Shown: positions 24,604-33,670 of the stretch, in pieces
How the letters are laid out: every line of letters starts with the position of its first letter
How positions within the stretch are numbered: position 1 is the stretch's first letter
NCBI GenBank assembly: GCA_014055525.1
Contig: WIAH01000003.1
Span: 1-64,000, forward strand
Length of the DNA: 64,000 nt
Direction of reading: 5' to 3'
From: Nitrospira sp. CR1.3
Lineage (GTDB): Bacteria; Nitrospirota; Nitrospiria; Nitrospirales; Nitrospiraceae
Translations under genes and position numbers: made by a program
Notes under the pieces: generated by a model
What the model was told of the DNA's origin: nothing
Databases searched by the model: none
What the model saw: the letters and a program-made list of their open reading frames with translations, nothing else

Positions 24604-24966
24604 ATGAATCCCAGAATGTTGACTCCCTGTCCCTCCAGCCCGAACTGTGTCTCAACGCTGTCCAAAGACGATGGCCATGCCATCGCGCCCTTGCGATACC
24701 GCAAATCTCGTGCGGAGGCCAAGGCGGTATTGACGGAAGCCGTTGCCTCCTTGCCTCGCGTGAGGCTCGTTGAAGAGGACGAGACCTATCTTCACTACGA
24801 ATTCGCCAGTTGGTTGCTCCGGTTTGTCGACGACGTTGAATTTCTCTTCGACGACGACAGCAAGACCATTCACTTCCGTTCCGCCTCGCGCACCGGCTAC
24901 GGAGATCTGGGCGTGAACCGTCGTCGGATGGAAAGCATCAGGAACCTAGTGGAGGGAAAGCTATAA
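24604..24966 (+). CDS. DUF1499 family protein
   Basis: A 120-residue protein matching DUF1499: the N-terminal CPSSPNCVST with two cysteines, then RVRLVEEDETYLHYEFASWLLRFVDDVEF and the ending SRTGYGDLGVNRRRMESIR. Function unknown; many members are exported but this one has no signal peptide. Ribosome site GAGGTGA is 4 bases from the ATG. Its last six bases overlap the stop end of the convergent patatin gene. Confidence 0.88.
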   Translation: MNPRMLTPCPSSPNCVSTLSKDDGHAIAPLRYRKSRAEAKAVLTEAVASLPRVRLVEEDETYLHYEFASWLLRFVDDVEFLFDDDSKTIHFRSASRTGYGDLGVNRRRMESIRNLVEGKL

Positions 24967-26964
24967 GGCTTTGCACTCTCCCGTTGGAATCAGTTCCGCC
25001 TCATTGAACTCCAGCTTCGACAGATAGGCCCAGCCCATCAGATAGCCGAGGTGCCGGTAGGCCTCGAATTCTTCCAGTTCGTACCATTGAAAGAGGGTGT
25101 TGGTCTGCGGAAACTCTTCGCCCTTGGGCGAAATCACAAACTTCGTCACTTTCTTGAGCGCCAGTTGCGCTTGCGCCGTTGCCCGGTCGCCGGTCATGAG
25201 CGGCAGGAGCCGGTCGGCATCGAGATGAGTGGGAGTGAGGGGATGACTGGCCGGTGGCTGAGTTGCGAACGTACGTCCGCTCTCCGGTTCCGCGCCGATG
25301 AAAATCTTTCCCGGCGCGGCCAGCGACGGATTCTTTTTGAACAGGCGCGGGTTGTAGGCATAGGGCTTCAGGTAATGAATGACGCTTGGCCTGCCGTCCG
25401 GCCGTTTAACCCAGAACCGCCGATACCACACGATCTCGTTGGGCGGAGGAATCTCGCCGCACCATTCGACCCCTGGTCCGAAGAATCCCTTAATCCGTGT
25501 CTGAAGATTATGGAGGTAATCGTACTGCCACGTCGTGTCCAGCGTGGCATCTCCGACGATCACATGCGCGACCTGACGGCGCAGTAAGGTCTGAACGGCG
25601 AGGTTGTCATAGAACGAACCGTCGGTGATCTCGATCCACCGGCTTTTCGTATCGGGCCAGATGCGCTGGATGGTGACCATCAGGAAATAGTCCCAGATCG
25701 TGCCCAGGGTCGTGTTATAGCGGCGGGCGTAGTTCCAGGTTTGGTACTCGTTGTTGAGGTTGAAGGGAGCGGTGACCATGCTCATCAACAGGCGGGCGAT
25801 GTCGTCGCGGTACCATTCTTCGACGAGGCTGTCGAGATCCAGGCCTGCGCCGGAGGCGGTCATGGCATGTGACAGGCGGACACAGGCATTCGGTCTCACC
25901 CGTTCGGCCCGCGTCTTGTGGCAGGTGCCTTCGGTCAAGTCTTCGACGACAACCTTGTGGGGATTGACCCATGCCGGTTTCTCGTCCTCTGTCTGGACCT
26001 CCACCACGGGAAGCCCGAAGCCCGCACTCTGGACGTAACCGAGCCCGTCCGAGCCGGTGTAGTCCCTGGTAAATTCAAAATTATAATTGTCGCGATAGGG
26101 ACGGTCGACTTCGTTGGGATAGGCCCGGGGTCTCCCGCGATTGACGAGGTTCCCGTTGATGATGAGATACGGCGCATCGACGTCCTTACGATTCAGGCGA
26201 ACCAGGGGCGTTTCCTGTTTGCCTCGCAGATAGGTCATCTCGATCCGATGCCGATAGGGGGTGAAGAGGTGCAACTCGTTGCCGATTTCCGGCGGTGTCT
26301 TGATATGGAGACCCAAATCCCAGACATAATACGGGATGAGACGCCAGAGGTATCCCCAGATGAGTTTCGGCCCTTCCCAGAATCCGCCTTCCTTGATGAA
26401 TCCCGCATGGTGCCGGAGATGGGTCACGAAATCCCCGTGGGCGTCGAGCAATTTGGCCTGATCCGGCGTCTGGACCAGATTCCCGTAGTCGTCATCCAAC
26501 TCCCTGCCCAGGTGCGCCAGCATCCAGCCGGCAATGTAGGAGCCTCCCGAGACCGTGCTCAGGTAGTCGACCTTCTGCAGTCGCTGCATATCTTGGAGGG
26601 CCTGCAAGAGTCCGAGGTGAAATGTCGCGGATCGGATACCGCCTCCTGAAAAGGCCAACCCCGTCAAATGGGGCGGGACACTGGTGGTCGAGGGAACGGG
26701 GTCCGGTGGATTCGTCCCATCGCCGGTAACGACGGACAGTCGTCGCTGCTCGATATAGGCGAACTCTTCTTGATAGTCTTTCACCAGGGCAGCCGGTTGG
26801 TAGCTGAAGGTCCGCTGACGGATCTCGTAGGTCTTTGTGGGTAGGGTCTGGCATCCGGGGAATAGACACCCGATACAGAGCAGAGCGGCCAGCCGTCCCG
26901 CGGTTGAGAAGCGAACGACTGACTGTGTTACGGTAATCACAAGATGGACAACGCTGCGAGGCAT
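24961..26964 (-). CDS. Patatin/cPLA2-like phospholipase lipoprotein
   Basis: A 667-residue lipoprotein (numbering from ATG 26964). The lipobox Cys is residue 38 (LFPGC), so the protein is lipid-anchored at the envelope. Catalytic features of the patatin/cPLA2 fold are an oxyanion loop SGGGIRSATF near 106-115, a nucleophile S139 in STVSGGSY, and the catalytic Asp D448 in ITDGSFYDN. It should hydrolyse acyl chains of lipids. It is longer than ordinary patatins (about 300 residues), with extra sequence on both sides of the Asp motif. An ATG at 26985 is an alternative. The start overlaps that of the divergent FNR-like gene, so their promoters must lie inside one another's coding sequence. Confidence 0.88.
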   Translation of the reverse strand: MPRSVVHLVITVTQSVVRFSTAGRLAALLCIGCLFPGCQTLPTKTYEIRQRTFSYQPAALVKDYQEEFAYIEQRRLSVVTGDGTNPPDPVPSTTSVPPHLTGLAFSGGGIRSATFHLGLLQALQDMQRLQKVDYLSTVSGGSYIAGWMLAHLGRELDDDYGNLVQTPDQAKLLDAHGDFVTHLRHHAGFIKEGGFWEGPKLIWGYLWRLIPYYVWDLGLHIKTPPEIGNELHLFTPYRHRIEMTYLRGKQETPLVRLNRKDVDAPYLIINGNLVNRGRPRAYPNEVDRPYRDNYNFEFTRDYTGSDGLGYVQSAGFGLPVVEVQTEDEKPAWVNPHKVVVEDLTEGTCHKTRAERVRPNACVRLSHAMTASGAGLDLDSLVEEWYRDDIARLLMSMVTAPFNLNNEYQTWNYARRYNTTLGTIWDYFLMVTIQRIWPDTKSRWIEITDGSFYDNLAVQTLLRRQVAHVIVGDATLDTTWQYDYLHNLQTRIKGFFGPGVEWCGEIPPPNEIVWYRRFWVKRPDGRPSVIHYLKPYAYNPRLFKKNPSLAAPGKIFIGAEPESGRTFATQPPASHPLTPTHLDADRLLPLMTGDRATAQAQLALKKVTKFVISPKGEEFPQTNTLFQWYELEEFEAYRHLGYLMGWAYLSKLEFNEAELIPTGECKAL

Positions 26965-26971
26965 GAGCGGG

Positions 26972-27682
26972 ATGGCGATCGGCACCTTTCAAGCTGAGGT
27001 CAGTCGGGTCAGAGACTTGACGCACGATGTCCGTGAACTGGACCTCACGTTGCGCCAACCCCGGGAGATCACCTATAGGGCAGGGCAATTTATCTCATTT
27101 GAAGTACCGAAGGAAGGCTTCCCCCTGCCGCTCACCCGGCCCTATTCCATTGCCTCGCCCCCGTCGATCACCGATCGGGTGACTCTCGTATTCAATCTGG
27201 TCGCCGGAGGGCCTGGCTCGAGTTATCTGTTCGGTCTCCAAGTAGGTGATCACGTCAGTTTCAAGGGGCCGGCCGGTTCCTTTTATCTCAAGGAGGATCC
27301 GAGCCGGCATGTCCTGTTTGTCGGGACTGGAACAGGGATTGCCCCTCTTCGAGCCATGATCCTGACGCTGGTGGAGCAGAACAACGGCCAACCGATTAGA
27401 TTGTTCTGGGGACTCAGACATGAGCGCGATCTCTATTACCAGGAAGAGTTTGAAGCGTTGGCTCTCCGCCACCAGAAGTTTTCCTTCATCACGACCTTGT
27501 CCCAGCCCGGACCAGGGTGGACCGGCCTCAGGGGGCGAGTCACGGGCCTTGTTCAGGAACGGGTGAAGTCAGTCCGGGATCTGGCAGTATACCTGTGCGG
27601 CAACGGCGGGATGATCAAAGACGTGGAGGCGCTGGTCCAAGCCAAGGGACTCTGTCCGATTTACCGCGAAAAATACTATTAG
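26972..27682 (+). CDS. FNR-family FAD/NAD(P) oxidoreductase
   Basis: A 236-residue ferredoxin-reductase-like flavoprotein without its own iron-sulphur domain. FAD-binding motif RPYSIASPP is near residue 55, the NAD(P) motif FVGTGTGIAPLRAM near 112-125, and the C-terminal CGNGGMIKDV near 208-217. It probably passes electrons between NAD(P)H and a ferredoxin or oxygenase partner that is not next to it. ATG 26972 is preferred, with GAGG about 11 bases upstream; ATG 26963 is an alternative and would physically overlap the opposing ATG of the patatin gene. Confidence 0.9.
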   Translation: MAIGTFQAEVSRVRDLTHDVRELDLTLRQPREITYRAGQFISFEVPKEGFPLPLTRPYSIASPPSITDRVTLVFNLVAGGPGSSYLFGLQVGDHVSFKGPAGSFYLKEDPSRHVLFVGTGTGIAPLRAMILTLVEQNNGQPIRLFWGLRHERDLYYQEEFEALALRHQKFSFITTLSQPGPGWTGLRGRVTGLVQERVKSVRDLAVYLCGNGGMIKDVEALVQAKGLCPIYREKYY

Positions 27683-27691
27683 TGGCGGGAG

Positions 27692-27889
27692 CTACTTGGC
27701 GGCCGGTTTCGGCCCCAGTCTGGTCGTATGCTGAAAGATGCACTTGGGGCAGGTGTAATGAATGAACTGCCTCCCTCCCACCAGCCTCTTCGTCATGGGA
27801 ACCTTGCACCAGGTGCAGAGCCGATCCGGGAGATCGGAAAAGTCGGCGCCGGTATCGGGTGGGGGCGGGGTGATCGGCATGCGCGGCAT
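27692..27889 (-). CDS. Small zinc-ribbon protein
   Basis: A 65-residue protein with two CxxC pairs (CTWC and CPKC) 22 residues apart and an intervening basic strand KRLVGGRQFIHYT, typical of a single zinc ribbon. A Pro-rich N-terminus precedes it. The family is unknown. It is convergent with the FNR gene, 9 bases away. Confidence 0.68.
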   Translation of the reverse strand: MPRMPITPPPPDTGADFSDLPDRLCTWCKVPMTKRLVGGRQFIHYTCPKCIFQHTTRLGPKPAAK

Positions 27890-28051
27890 TCTCTCCGAGC
27901 GCCGAGAAGCTTGTCAACCAACCGACGCTCGTCCGGGACGCGCCCTATCTCCAATTTTTTTTCGCCCGAGCGCTGCATCTGAAAAAATTCGTGTTATAGT
28001 GCGAGCACTCGAACAGTTTTTCCACCCACACACAGAAAGGCGGATCATCCT

Positions 28052-28495
28052 ATGAGCGTGACTGTCGGATCCGAGTCGACGATTTTGCCATCGAGCGCCC
28101 CGACGACTTCTTCGCCCATCCAGACTCACGAGATGGTGGGAGAGGGGAAAGCGTGGGGACTCTGCACCGCGGTGGACCTCCAAGATTGCCAGCCGGACCT
28201 GATTCGCAATGCCGACCATATTCGCCGCTACGTTGTGGAACTATGCGAGCTCATCGACATGAAGCGCTTCGGTGACTGTCAGGTCGTTAATTTTGGATCG
28301 GGCCGCGTAGCCGGTTACTCGATGGTGCAGTTGATTTCGACTTCGTTGATCAGCGGGCACTTCGCCAACGACACGAACAATGCGTACCTGGATATTTTCA
28401 GCTGCAAGGGCTATGACCCTGCCGTCGTCGAAGCTTTTTCGAGGGAATTTTTCGGAGCAAGACGGAGTACGGCAACCGTCACCCTTCGCTATTAG
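28052..28495 (+). CDS. speD: SpeD-like pyruvoyl-dependent decarboxylase (AdoMet decarboxylase family), divergent
   Basis: A 147-residue member of the prokaryotic AdoMet decarboxylase family, which self-cleaves to form a pyruvoyl group and supplies aminopropyl donor for spermidine. Compared with Thermotoga SpeD (S55, S63, H68, C83), this protein has S90, S98, H103 and C118 in exactly the same spacing. The usual E-S-H at the cleavage site reads T-S-L (97-99), so two normally conserved neighbours are changed, and there is a 30-residue N-terminal extension. The family has known members that use ornithine or arginine instead of AdoMet, so substrate is open. No speE is nearby. A likely -10 TATAGT is at 27995. 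Confidence 0.82.
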   Translation: MSVTVGSESTILPSSAPTTSSPIQTHEMVGEGKAWGLCTAVDLQDCQPDLIRNADHIRRYVVELCELIDMKRFGDCQVVNFGSGRVAGYSMVQLISTSLISGHFANDTNNAYLDIFSCKGYDPAVVEAFSREFFGARRSTATVTLRY

Positions 28496-28689
28496 CGGAA
28501 TGGCGAAAATGACCTCTAGCTTCGTTCTCGCATCGTTCGGCACCTCAACGTACGCTGGGAACCACGCGGTCAGAAGTGACTATCCGCTCGCATGTGATCG
28601 AAGCGAGCGGTTCAAGCGAAGCTTGGTGCGTACCTCCTCGGAGCCTCGCTCGCTGTGGCCTTGCCAGAGGATCATTTTGTCCATTCCGC
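28495..28689. repeat. Intergenic palindromic repeat, family A copy 2
   Basis: A long imperfect palindrome of about 195 bases beginning at the speD stop codon. The outer arms GCGGAATGGCGAAAATGACC and (reverse complement of the 3' end) GCGGAATGGACAAAATGATC are nearly identical. Inner stems are GTACGC/GCGTAC and CCGCTCGC/GCGAGCGG. It contains the family block AGCTTCGTTCTCG and TCAACGTACGC. Confidence 0.7.
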
Positions 28690-28709
28690 CCATCAACTAA
28701 CTAGATCAT

Positions 28710-28739
28710 GCCGGGAGTTGCGAAGGCGCGGCTCCCGGC
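28710..28739. terminator. Stem-loop between speD and the SCP2 gene
   Basis: Perfect 8-bp stem GCCGGGAG (28710-28717)/CTCCCGGC (28732-28739) with a 14-base loop. The tail TTGATCCTCTC is only weakly T-rich, so termination is possible rather than certain. Confidence 0.4.
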
Positions 28740-28761
28740 TTGATCCTCTCGGTCCCCCCGC

Positions 28762-29103
28762 ATGAAGGCCACCACCATCAAAGAATTCTTTCGGCTCCTG
28801 CCGGGAAAACTCGATTCAGATGCGGCGGAGGACGTGGAGGCGGTGTACCAGTTCGATCTGAGCGGGGCTCAAGGCGGACAATACATCGTGACGGTTCGTG
28901 AGGGAACCTGTCAGGTCAAGGAAGGGGTGCATGATGATCCCCATGTGACGCTATCCATGGCTGGGGAGGATTGCATCAAGGTCTTGACAGGCCAACTGAG
29001 CGGGCAGATGGCGGCCATGTCGGGAAAACTCAGGGTGAGCGGCGATCTCGGTCTGGCGTTACAGCTGCGAGACTTGTTTCCCGGGGTCGGACAAAAGTCA
29101 TGA
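28762..29103 (+). CDS. SCP2 sterol-binding-domain protein
   Basis: A 113-residue single-domain SCP2 protein. The family pattern is visible as the N-terminal helix KEFFRLLPGKL, beta strands around GQYIVTVREGTCQVKEG, then DPHVTLSMAGEDCIKVLTGQ and MAAMSGKLRVSGDLGLALQL. Such proteins bind lipids or acyl-CoA in a hydrophobic tunnel. A link to the hopanoid-making genes elsewhere in the window is only a guess. Confidence 0.9.
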   Translation: MKATTIKEFFRLLPGKLDSDAAEDVEAVYQFDLSGAQGGQYIVTVREGTCQVKEGVHDDPHVTLSMAGEDCIKVLTGQLSGQMAAMSGKLRVSGDLGLALQLRDLFPGVGQKS

Positions 29104-29120
29104 GGGACAGAAGGCCTAAC

Positions 29121-29183
29121 GGGGTCAGGAACCATTTGCGCGCAGCGCCCTACGGGTCGTTCCGACAGATGGTTCCTGACCCT
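29121..29183. repeat. GGGGTCAGGAACCAT REP-like palindrome
   Basis: Arms GGGGTCAGGAACCAT (29121-29135) and ATGGTTCCTGACCCT (29169-29183) match over 14 bases and enclose 33 bases. It lies between two converging genes, so it may serve both as a terminator. The GGGGTCAGG core is that of RAYT-type REP elements; no RAYT transposase gene is in the window. Confidence 0.65.
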
Positions 29184-29192
29184 GTCAGACCC

Positions 29193-32100
29193 TTACCGGC
29201 CCACCGGTTCCAGCGGCAGAATGTCCGCCGCCATCGACTCATCGCGGATCGGCCTCGGGAAGCGCTCCTCCAGAATCATATACATCGTCGGTACTAAGAA
29301 CAGCGTGAGCAATGTCGAGACGCTCAAGCCGCCGACGACCGCGCGCGCCAAAGGCGCATTGGTCTCGCCGCCGGTTCCCCATCCGATCGCCATAGGAAGC
29401 AAGCCGAAGACCGTGGCCAGAGATGTCATCAAGATCGGGCGCAGCCTCGTTCTGGCTGCTGTGACGACCGCGTGATGGAGCTGAGCGCCTTTGCGCCGCA
29501 AGACGTTCGTGTAGTCGACAAGCAGCACGCCGTTGGACACGACGATCCCCAGCATCATGATGATCCCCATCATGGAGGTGGTCGAGAGCGTGGTGTTGGT
29601 CAAGAACAGGATCAGGATCACGCCGGGAAAGCCCATCGGCACCGAGAACATGATGATGAAGGGGTCGATCAGCGACTTGAACTGAGCGGCCATAACCATA
29701 TAAACCAACATCAGAGCCAGGATGGTCGCAAAGAGCAGTCCTGAAAAGGTCTCGCGCTGCTGCTGAATCTGGCCGGCCAGCCTGATACTGAAGCCGGTCG
29801 GCAGTTGCAGTCTGGCAAAGCCCGCTTCAAGATCCTCTGCGATCGCGCCGAGATCCCGATTCAACGGATTGGCGGTGAGGTGGATGACGCGCTGGAAATA
29901 CTTCCGGTCGATCTTCACAGGCCCGGCGTTGAGCTTCAGTGAGGCGACGTTCTTCAAGAGCACCGGTTCTCCGTTTCTAGCCGTCAGGATGATATTTTCG
30001 ATATCCGTTAGATCTTTGCGGTGTTCCTCCGCCAGCCAGGCGCTGATGTAGTACTCGTTTCCGTTTTGGGGATCCGTAAAGATGATGGGGTCGGTTTGAC
30101 CGTTCCCGTTGAGCGAGAACAGTACGGCATTGGCGATATCCGTTTCGCTGATCCCGAGCAATGCGGCTTTTTCCCTGTCCACCACGACGTTGACTTCCGG
30201 ATAGTTTTCCTCGCGACTGACCTCGATGTCGGCCAGGCCGGGAGTTTGGTGCATCAGTCCCTCAACCTGTCGGATTACGTCGCGGGCCTTCTCAAAATCG
30301 TAGCCGTAAATCTCCACATCGATCGATTTTTGCGAGCCGAAGCTCGTCACACGCTTCACCAACCCGCCCGGATCGAAGAACATCGCGACGCCGGGGAAGA
30401 GCTTCACGATCCTGGGACGCGCCTCGTTCATGATCTGGACCTGATTGCGCGTCCGTTTATCCGGCGAAGTCAGATAGACAGAGATGACGGACGTGTGGGG
30501 GCCGGTATTGGGATTGAAGAGCGACGATCGTCCCTGCGCAAGAATTCCGGTGCTGGAGACGATGGTTTCCAACTCATGCGGCTGAATCTGTTCGCGCAAC
30601 ACGCGCTCGACTTCCGCCACCTGCTGCTCGGTTTTCTCAACCCGTTGGCCGACCGGGGCGCGCAACACGATGCGGAACTGACTCTCGTCGGAAACCGGCA
30701 AAAATTCCGTGCCGATCATCGGAATCAGGGCGAGACTTGATCCGAAGATGATCAGAACGCCTGCAATGAACAGTTTACGATGGGCCAAAACCCAGCGGAG
30801 CGAATCTTCGTATCCCCGGTCCAACGACTCATAGCGCGCCCGGCTCCAATTCATGACGCGCACGAACCAGCCCGGCATGCCTCGATGCGATTCCTGCTCC
30901 GGCTTGAGGAATTTGAAGCATAGAGCCGGTGTGACGGTGCGTGAAACGAAGAATGAGGTAAAGAGCGCGATCGCGATGGTCACGGTCAAAGGGATCAAGA
31001 GCAACCTCGCGATGCCGACGACAAAAAAGATCGGCAGAAAGACGACGACCGTGGTCACGGTTGAGGCGAGAATGGGCATGGCCACCTCCCGCGCGGCCTC
31101 GAGAATCGCGTCCCACCGCCGCGGGGTTGTATTGAGATGTCGCTGAATATTTTCGAGTTCGACGATCGAGTCGTCGACCAGCCGGCCGATGCCCAGAGCC
31201 AGGCCGCCCAGGGTAAAGACGTTCAGGGTCTGCCCCGTGAAATACAGCACGATGAACGTCACCATGATCGAAAGCGGAATGGCCACCGAAATGATCAGGG
31301 TGCTTGTCAGATTCCTCAGGAAAATCAGGATCACAGCCGCGGCCAGCAGCGATCCGTGCAGCGCCTGCTCGATCAGGTTGTTGATGGATTGTCGGATGTA
31401 GACCGACTGATCGAACGAAATGCCCAACTTGACGCCGGGCGGTATGCCGATCATTTTGGGGAGGGCCGCGCGGAGCGCGTCGACGACTTCGACCGTATTG
31501 GCGATCGGCTGCTTGTTCACCCGCAAGTACACCGCACGGTTCCCGTCCGTCCGCACGATATTGGTTTGAATATCCGATGAATCGGAGACGGTGCCGAGGT
31601 CCCGCACGCGCACAGGGTTGCCCGTCTGATTGACTTTGACGATCACGTCCTGAATCGGCTCGACGGTACGGAACTGATTGTTCGTAAAGACGTTATAGTC
31701 GAGATTGCCTGCCTTGATGTCCCCTGAGGGGAGAATCAGATTCGCGGCCTTGACCGCTTTGACCACGTCGAGAATCGAGAGTCCGCGGGCGTTAAGCAGC
31801 GCCGGGTCCAGGTTGATATTGATCTGGCGTATCTTTCCTCCCTCCACGGTCGCGGCCGCAACGTTGGCGATCTGCTCGATCTGCGGCGCGATCGTGTTGA
31901 AGGCCAAATCGTAAAGCGCCCGCTCGTCCAGGGCGTCGCTGGAGACGGTGACGAAGGAGACTGGGATGTTGGAAACGTCGAACTTGACGATAAACGGCTG
32001 GAGAATCCCCGGCGGGAGGCTGTTGAGGATCTGGGTGATGCGTTGCATCACCTCCATCTGGCCGACGTTGATGTCTGCGCCCCAGTTGAACCAGACCTGC

Positions 32101-32372
32101 ACCGCACCGATGCCCTGTTTGGCGAACGACTCGACGTGTTCGACATTTGAGGCAGAGCTCACAGCCTTCTCGATGGGATAGACAACACTCTGTTCGATGT
32201 CGAGCGGCGGGGCGCCCTTATAAATGACTCCGACGAAGGCGACAGGGACCTGGATGTTTGGAAACAGGTCAACCGGCAAGCGATCGAGAGAAGTTGCGCC
32301 GAGGACGACCATCGCGAGGGACAGCATCAAGATGCCGATGCGATTGCGTAATGCGAGCAGCGTCAGCCACAT
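29193..32372 (-). CDS. HAE1-type RND multidrug efflux permease
   Basis: A 1059-residue inner-membrane pump of the hydrophobe/amphiphile RND class. TM4 carries the proton-relay pair in GRLVDDSIVELENIQRH. The TM10 motif reads GIVVSNGVLLVDYTN, so the AcrB Lys940 position is Ser, as in several non-AcrB branches. Twelve transmembrane segments and two large periplasmic loops are present. Its adaptor lies immediately upstream (gap about 120 bases holding a palindrome), and a TetR repressor lies before that; no outer-membrane channel gene is nearby, so a shared TolC-like partner is implied. Substrates unknown. Confidence 0.94.
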   Translation of the reverse strand: MWLTLLALRNRIGILMLSLAMVVLGATSLDRLPVDLFPNIQVPVAFVGVIYKGAPPLDIEQSVVYPIEKAVSSASNVEHVESFAKQGIGAVQVWFNWGADINVGQMEVMQRITQILNSLPPGILQPFIVKFDVSNIPVSFVTVSSDALDERALYDLAFNTIAPQIEQIANVAAATVEGGKIRQININLDPALLNARGLSILDVVKAVKAANLILPSGDIKAGNLDYNVFTNNQFRTVEPIQDVIVKVNQTGNPVRVRDLGTVSDSSDIQTNIVRTDGNRAVYLRVNKQPIANTVEVVDALRAALPKMIGIPPGVKLGISFDQSVYIRQSINNLIEQALHGSLLAAAVILIFLRNLTSTLIISVAIPLSIMVTFIVLYFTGQTLNVFTLGGLALGIGRLVDDSIVELENIQRHLNTTPRRWDAILEAAREVAMPILASTVTTVVVFLPIFFVVGIARLLLIPLTVTIAIALFTSFFVSRTVTPALCFKFLKPEQESHRGMPGWFVRVMNWSRARYESLDRGYEDSLRWVLAHRKLFIAGVLIIFGSSLALIPMIGTEFLPVSDESQFRIVLRAPVGQRVEKTEQQVAEVERVLREQIQPHELETIVSSTGILAQGRSSLFNPNTGPHTSVISVYLTSPDKRTRNQVQIMNEARPRIVKLFPGVAMFFDPGGLVKRVTSFGSQKSIDVEIYGYDFEKARDVIRQVEGLMHQTPGLADIEVSREENYPEVNVVVDREKAALLGISETDIANAVLFSLNGNGQTDPIIFTDPQNGNEYYISAWLAEEHRKDLTDIENIILTARNGEPVLLKNVASLKLNAGPVKIDRKYFQRVIHLTANPLNRDLGAIAEDLEAGFARLQLPTGFSIRLAGQIQQQRETFSGLLFATILALMLVYMVMAAQFKSLIDPFIIMFSVPMGFPGVILILFLTNTTLSTTSMMGIIMMLGIVVSNGVLLVDYTNVLRRKGAQLHHAVVTAARTRLRPILMTSLATVFGLLPMAIGWGTGGETNAPLARAVVGGLSVSTLLTLFLVPTMYMILEERFPRPIRDESMAADILPLEPVGR

Positions 32373-32375
32373 ATT

Positions 32376-32505
32376 CTTAGTACTGAGTAATGGGTGCTGA
32401 CTGCCGAGCGAGCAGCAAGGAACATCGTGGTAGAACGGCCTTCATCAGTCGGTGATTCACCGTCGCACCGTTCTCAGCACTGAGGACTCAGCACTCAGGA
32501 CTGAG
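32376..32505. repeat. Iterated-phrase imperfect palindrome (ACTGAGT type)
   Basis: Left arm CTTAGTACTGAGTAATGGGT (32376-32395 and on) and the right arm near 32470-32505 are inverted runs of the near-repeats CTGAGT, CAGCACT and CAGGACT. The right arm overlaps the last codons of the adaptor gene. It separates adaptor and pump genes and might reduce pump expression relative to the adaptor. Confidence 0.5.
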
Positions 32506-33670
32506 GGAGTGGTTGCATCTGCACCGGCGTACCGTCGTGGACGAGGTCTTTACCCGAGACGATCACATGTTCGCCTCCGGTCAAACCCTTGGTAATCTCG
32601 ACCCGATTCTCGTCACGTACGCCGATTTCGACCGGTACCCGCTCGGCCTTTCCTTCGCGGACGACATAGACGTACTGGGCATCCTCCAGCCGGCTTACCG
32701 CGTCGATCGGGATCTGAAGGGCATTGGCATGTTTTCCCACCAGCACTTCCACGCGCGCAAACATGCCTCCCTTCAATAGATGGTCCTTGTTGGGGAGATC
32801 CAACTCCACGGTCATCGTGCGCGTGGCCCGATTCAGGGCTTGGACGACGCGGGTAACCGTTCCCTCGAACGCGCGGTCGGGGTAAGCCTCAGCGCGCACC
32901 TCGGCTTTCTGGCCGATCTGCACGAGCGGGACATCTTTTTCGACGACCTCGATCAGCGTCCGAACCGTCTCGATATCATGGAGGCTGACGATTCCCCGTG
33001 AAGTCGTGGACGTGCTGGTCGCCGCACCGGTGACATAGGCGCCGAGATCGAGATTGCGTTCCGCGATGTAACCGGCGAAGGGGGCGCGGATATACGAATA
33101 AGCCAGATTGGTTTCCGCCTGGGCGAGCGCCACCTCCATTTGTTGCACTTGCGCCCGCAGAGACTCCAGTGCGGCAATCGCGGCATCGGAGTTCACCTCG
33201 GCGTTGTCTAAATCCTGCTGGGACACGAACTGATCCTTGATCAAGGCCCGCATCCGGTCCAGTGTGAGCCTGGCGTTGCGGACGGAAGCATCTTGCTGGG
33301 TCACCTTCGCACGCGCGGCGGCGAGATTGGCTTTGGCCTGGTTGACGGCGTGAAGGTAATCCGTGTGGTCAATTTCGACCAGCAATTGATTGGTCTTCAC
33401 GAAATCGCCCTTATCCACATACAACTTGGAAATATAGCCGTCGACGCGCGAGAAAATATTGACCAACTGATTGGGAGTAATATCGGCGGTGTAGGTGAGC
33501 CTGATGTCGAGATCCTGTTTGAGAGGCTGAACCGTCCCGACGGTAATCGTGCGTGTTTTCTTCGCGTCGACTTTGGCCCCGCTGCTGAGGCGAAAGACGA
33601 CCAGGGCGGTGACGGCGAAAAAAATAATCACCCCGAGAGTGACGATCGGATGCTGACGGACGCGATTCAT
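32495..33670 (-). CDS. RND efflux periplasmic adaptor (membrane fusion protein)
   Basis: A 391-residue adaptor anchored by one N-terminal segment (about 10-28). It has a lipoyl half-motif (VDGYISKLYVDKGDFVKTNQLLVEID), a long coiled-coil hairpin (about 105-180), the second lipoyl half (SYIRAPFAGYIAERNLDLGAYV), then beta-barrel and membrane-proximal domains ending about 385. It links the HAE1 pump to an outer-membrane channel. The start codon overlaps the TetR stop by 4 bases (ATGA), so repressor, adaptor and pump form one operon. Confidence 0.95.
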   Translation of the reverse strand: MNRVRQHPIVTLGVIIFFAVTALVVFRLSSGAKVDAKKTRTITVGTVQPLKQDLDIRLTYTADITPNQLVNIFSRVDGYISKLYVDKGDFVKTNQLLVEIDHTDYLHAVNQAKANLAAARAKVTQQDASVRNARLTLDRMRALIKDQFVSQQDLDNAEVNSDAAIAALESLRAQVQQMEVALAQAETNLAYSYIRAPFAGYIAERNLDLGAYVTGAATSTSTTSRGIVSLHDIETVRTLIEVVEKDVPLVQIGQKAEVRAEAYPDRAFEGTVTRVVQALNRATRTMTVELDLPNKDHLLKGGMFARVEVLVGKHANALQIPIDAVSRLEDAQYVYVVREGKAERVPVEIGVRDENRVEITKGLTGGEHVIVSGKDLVHDGTPVQMQPLPQS

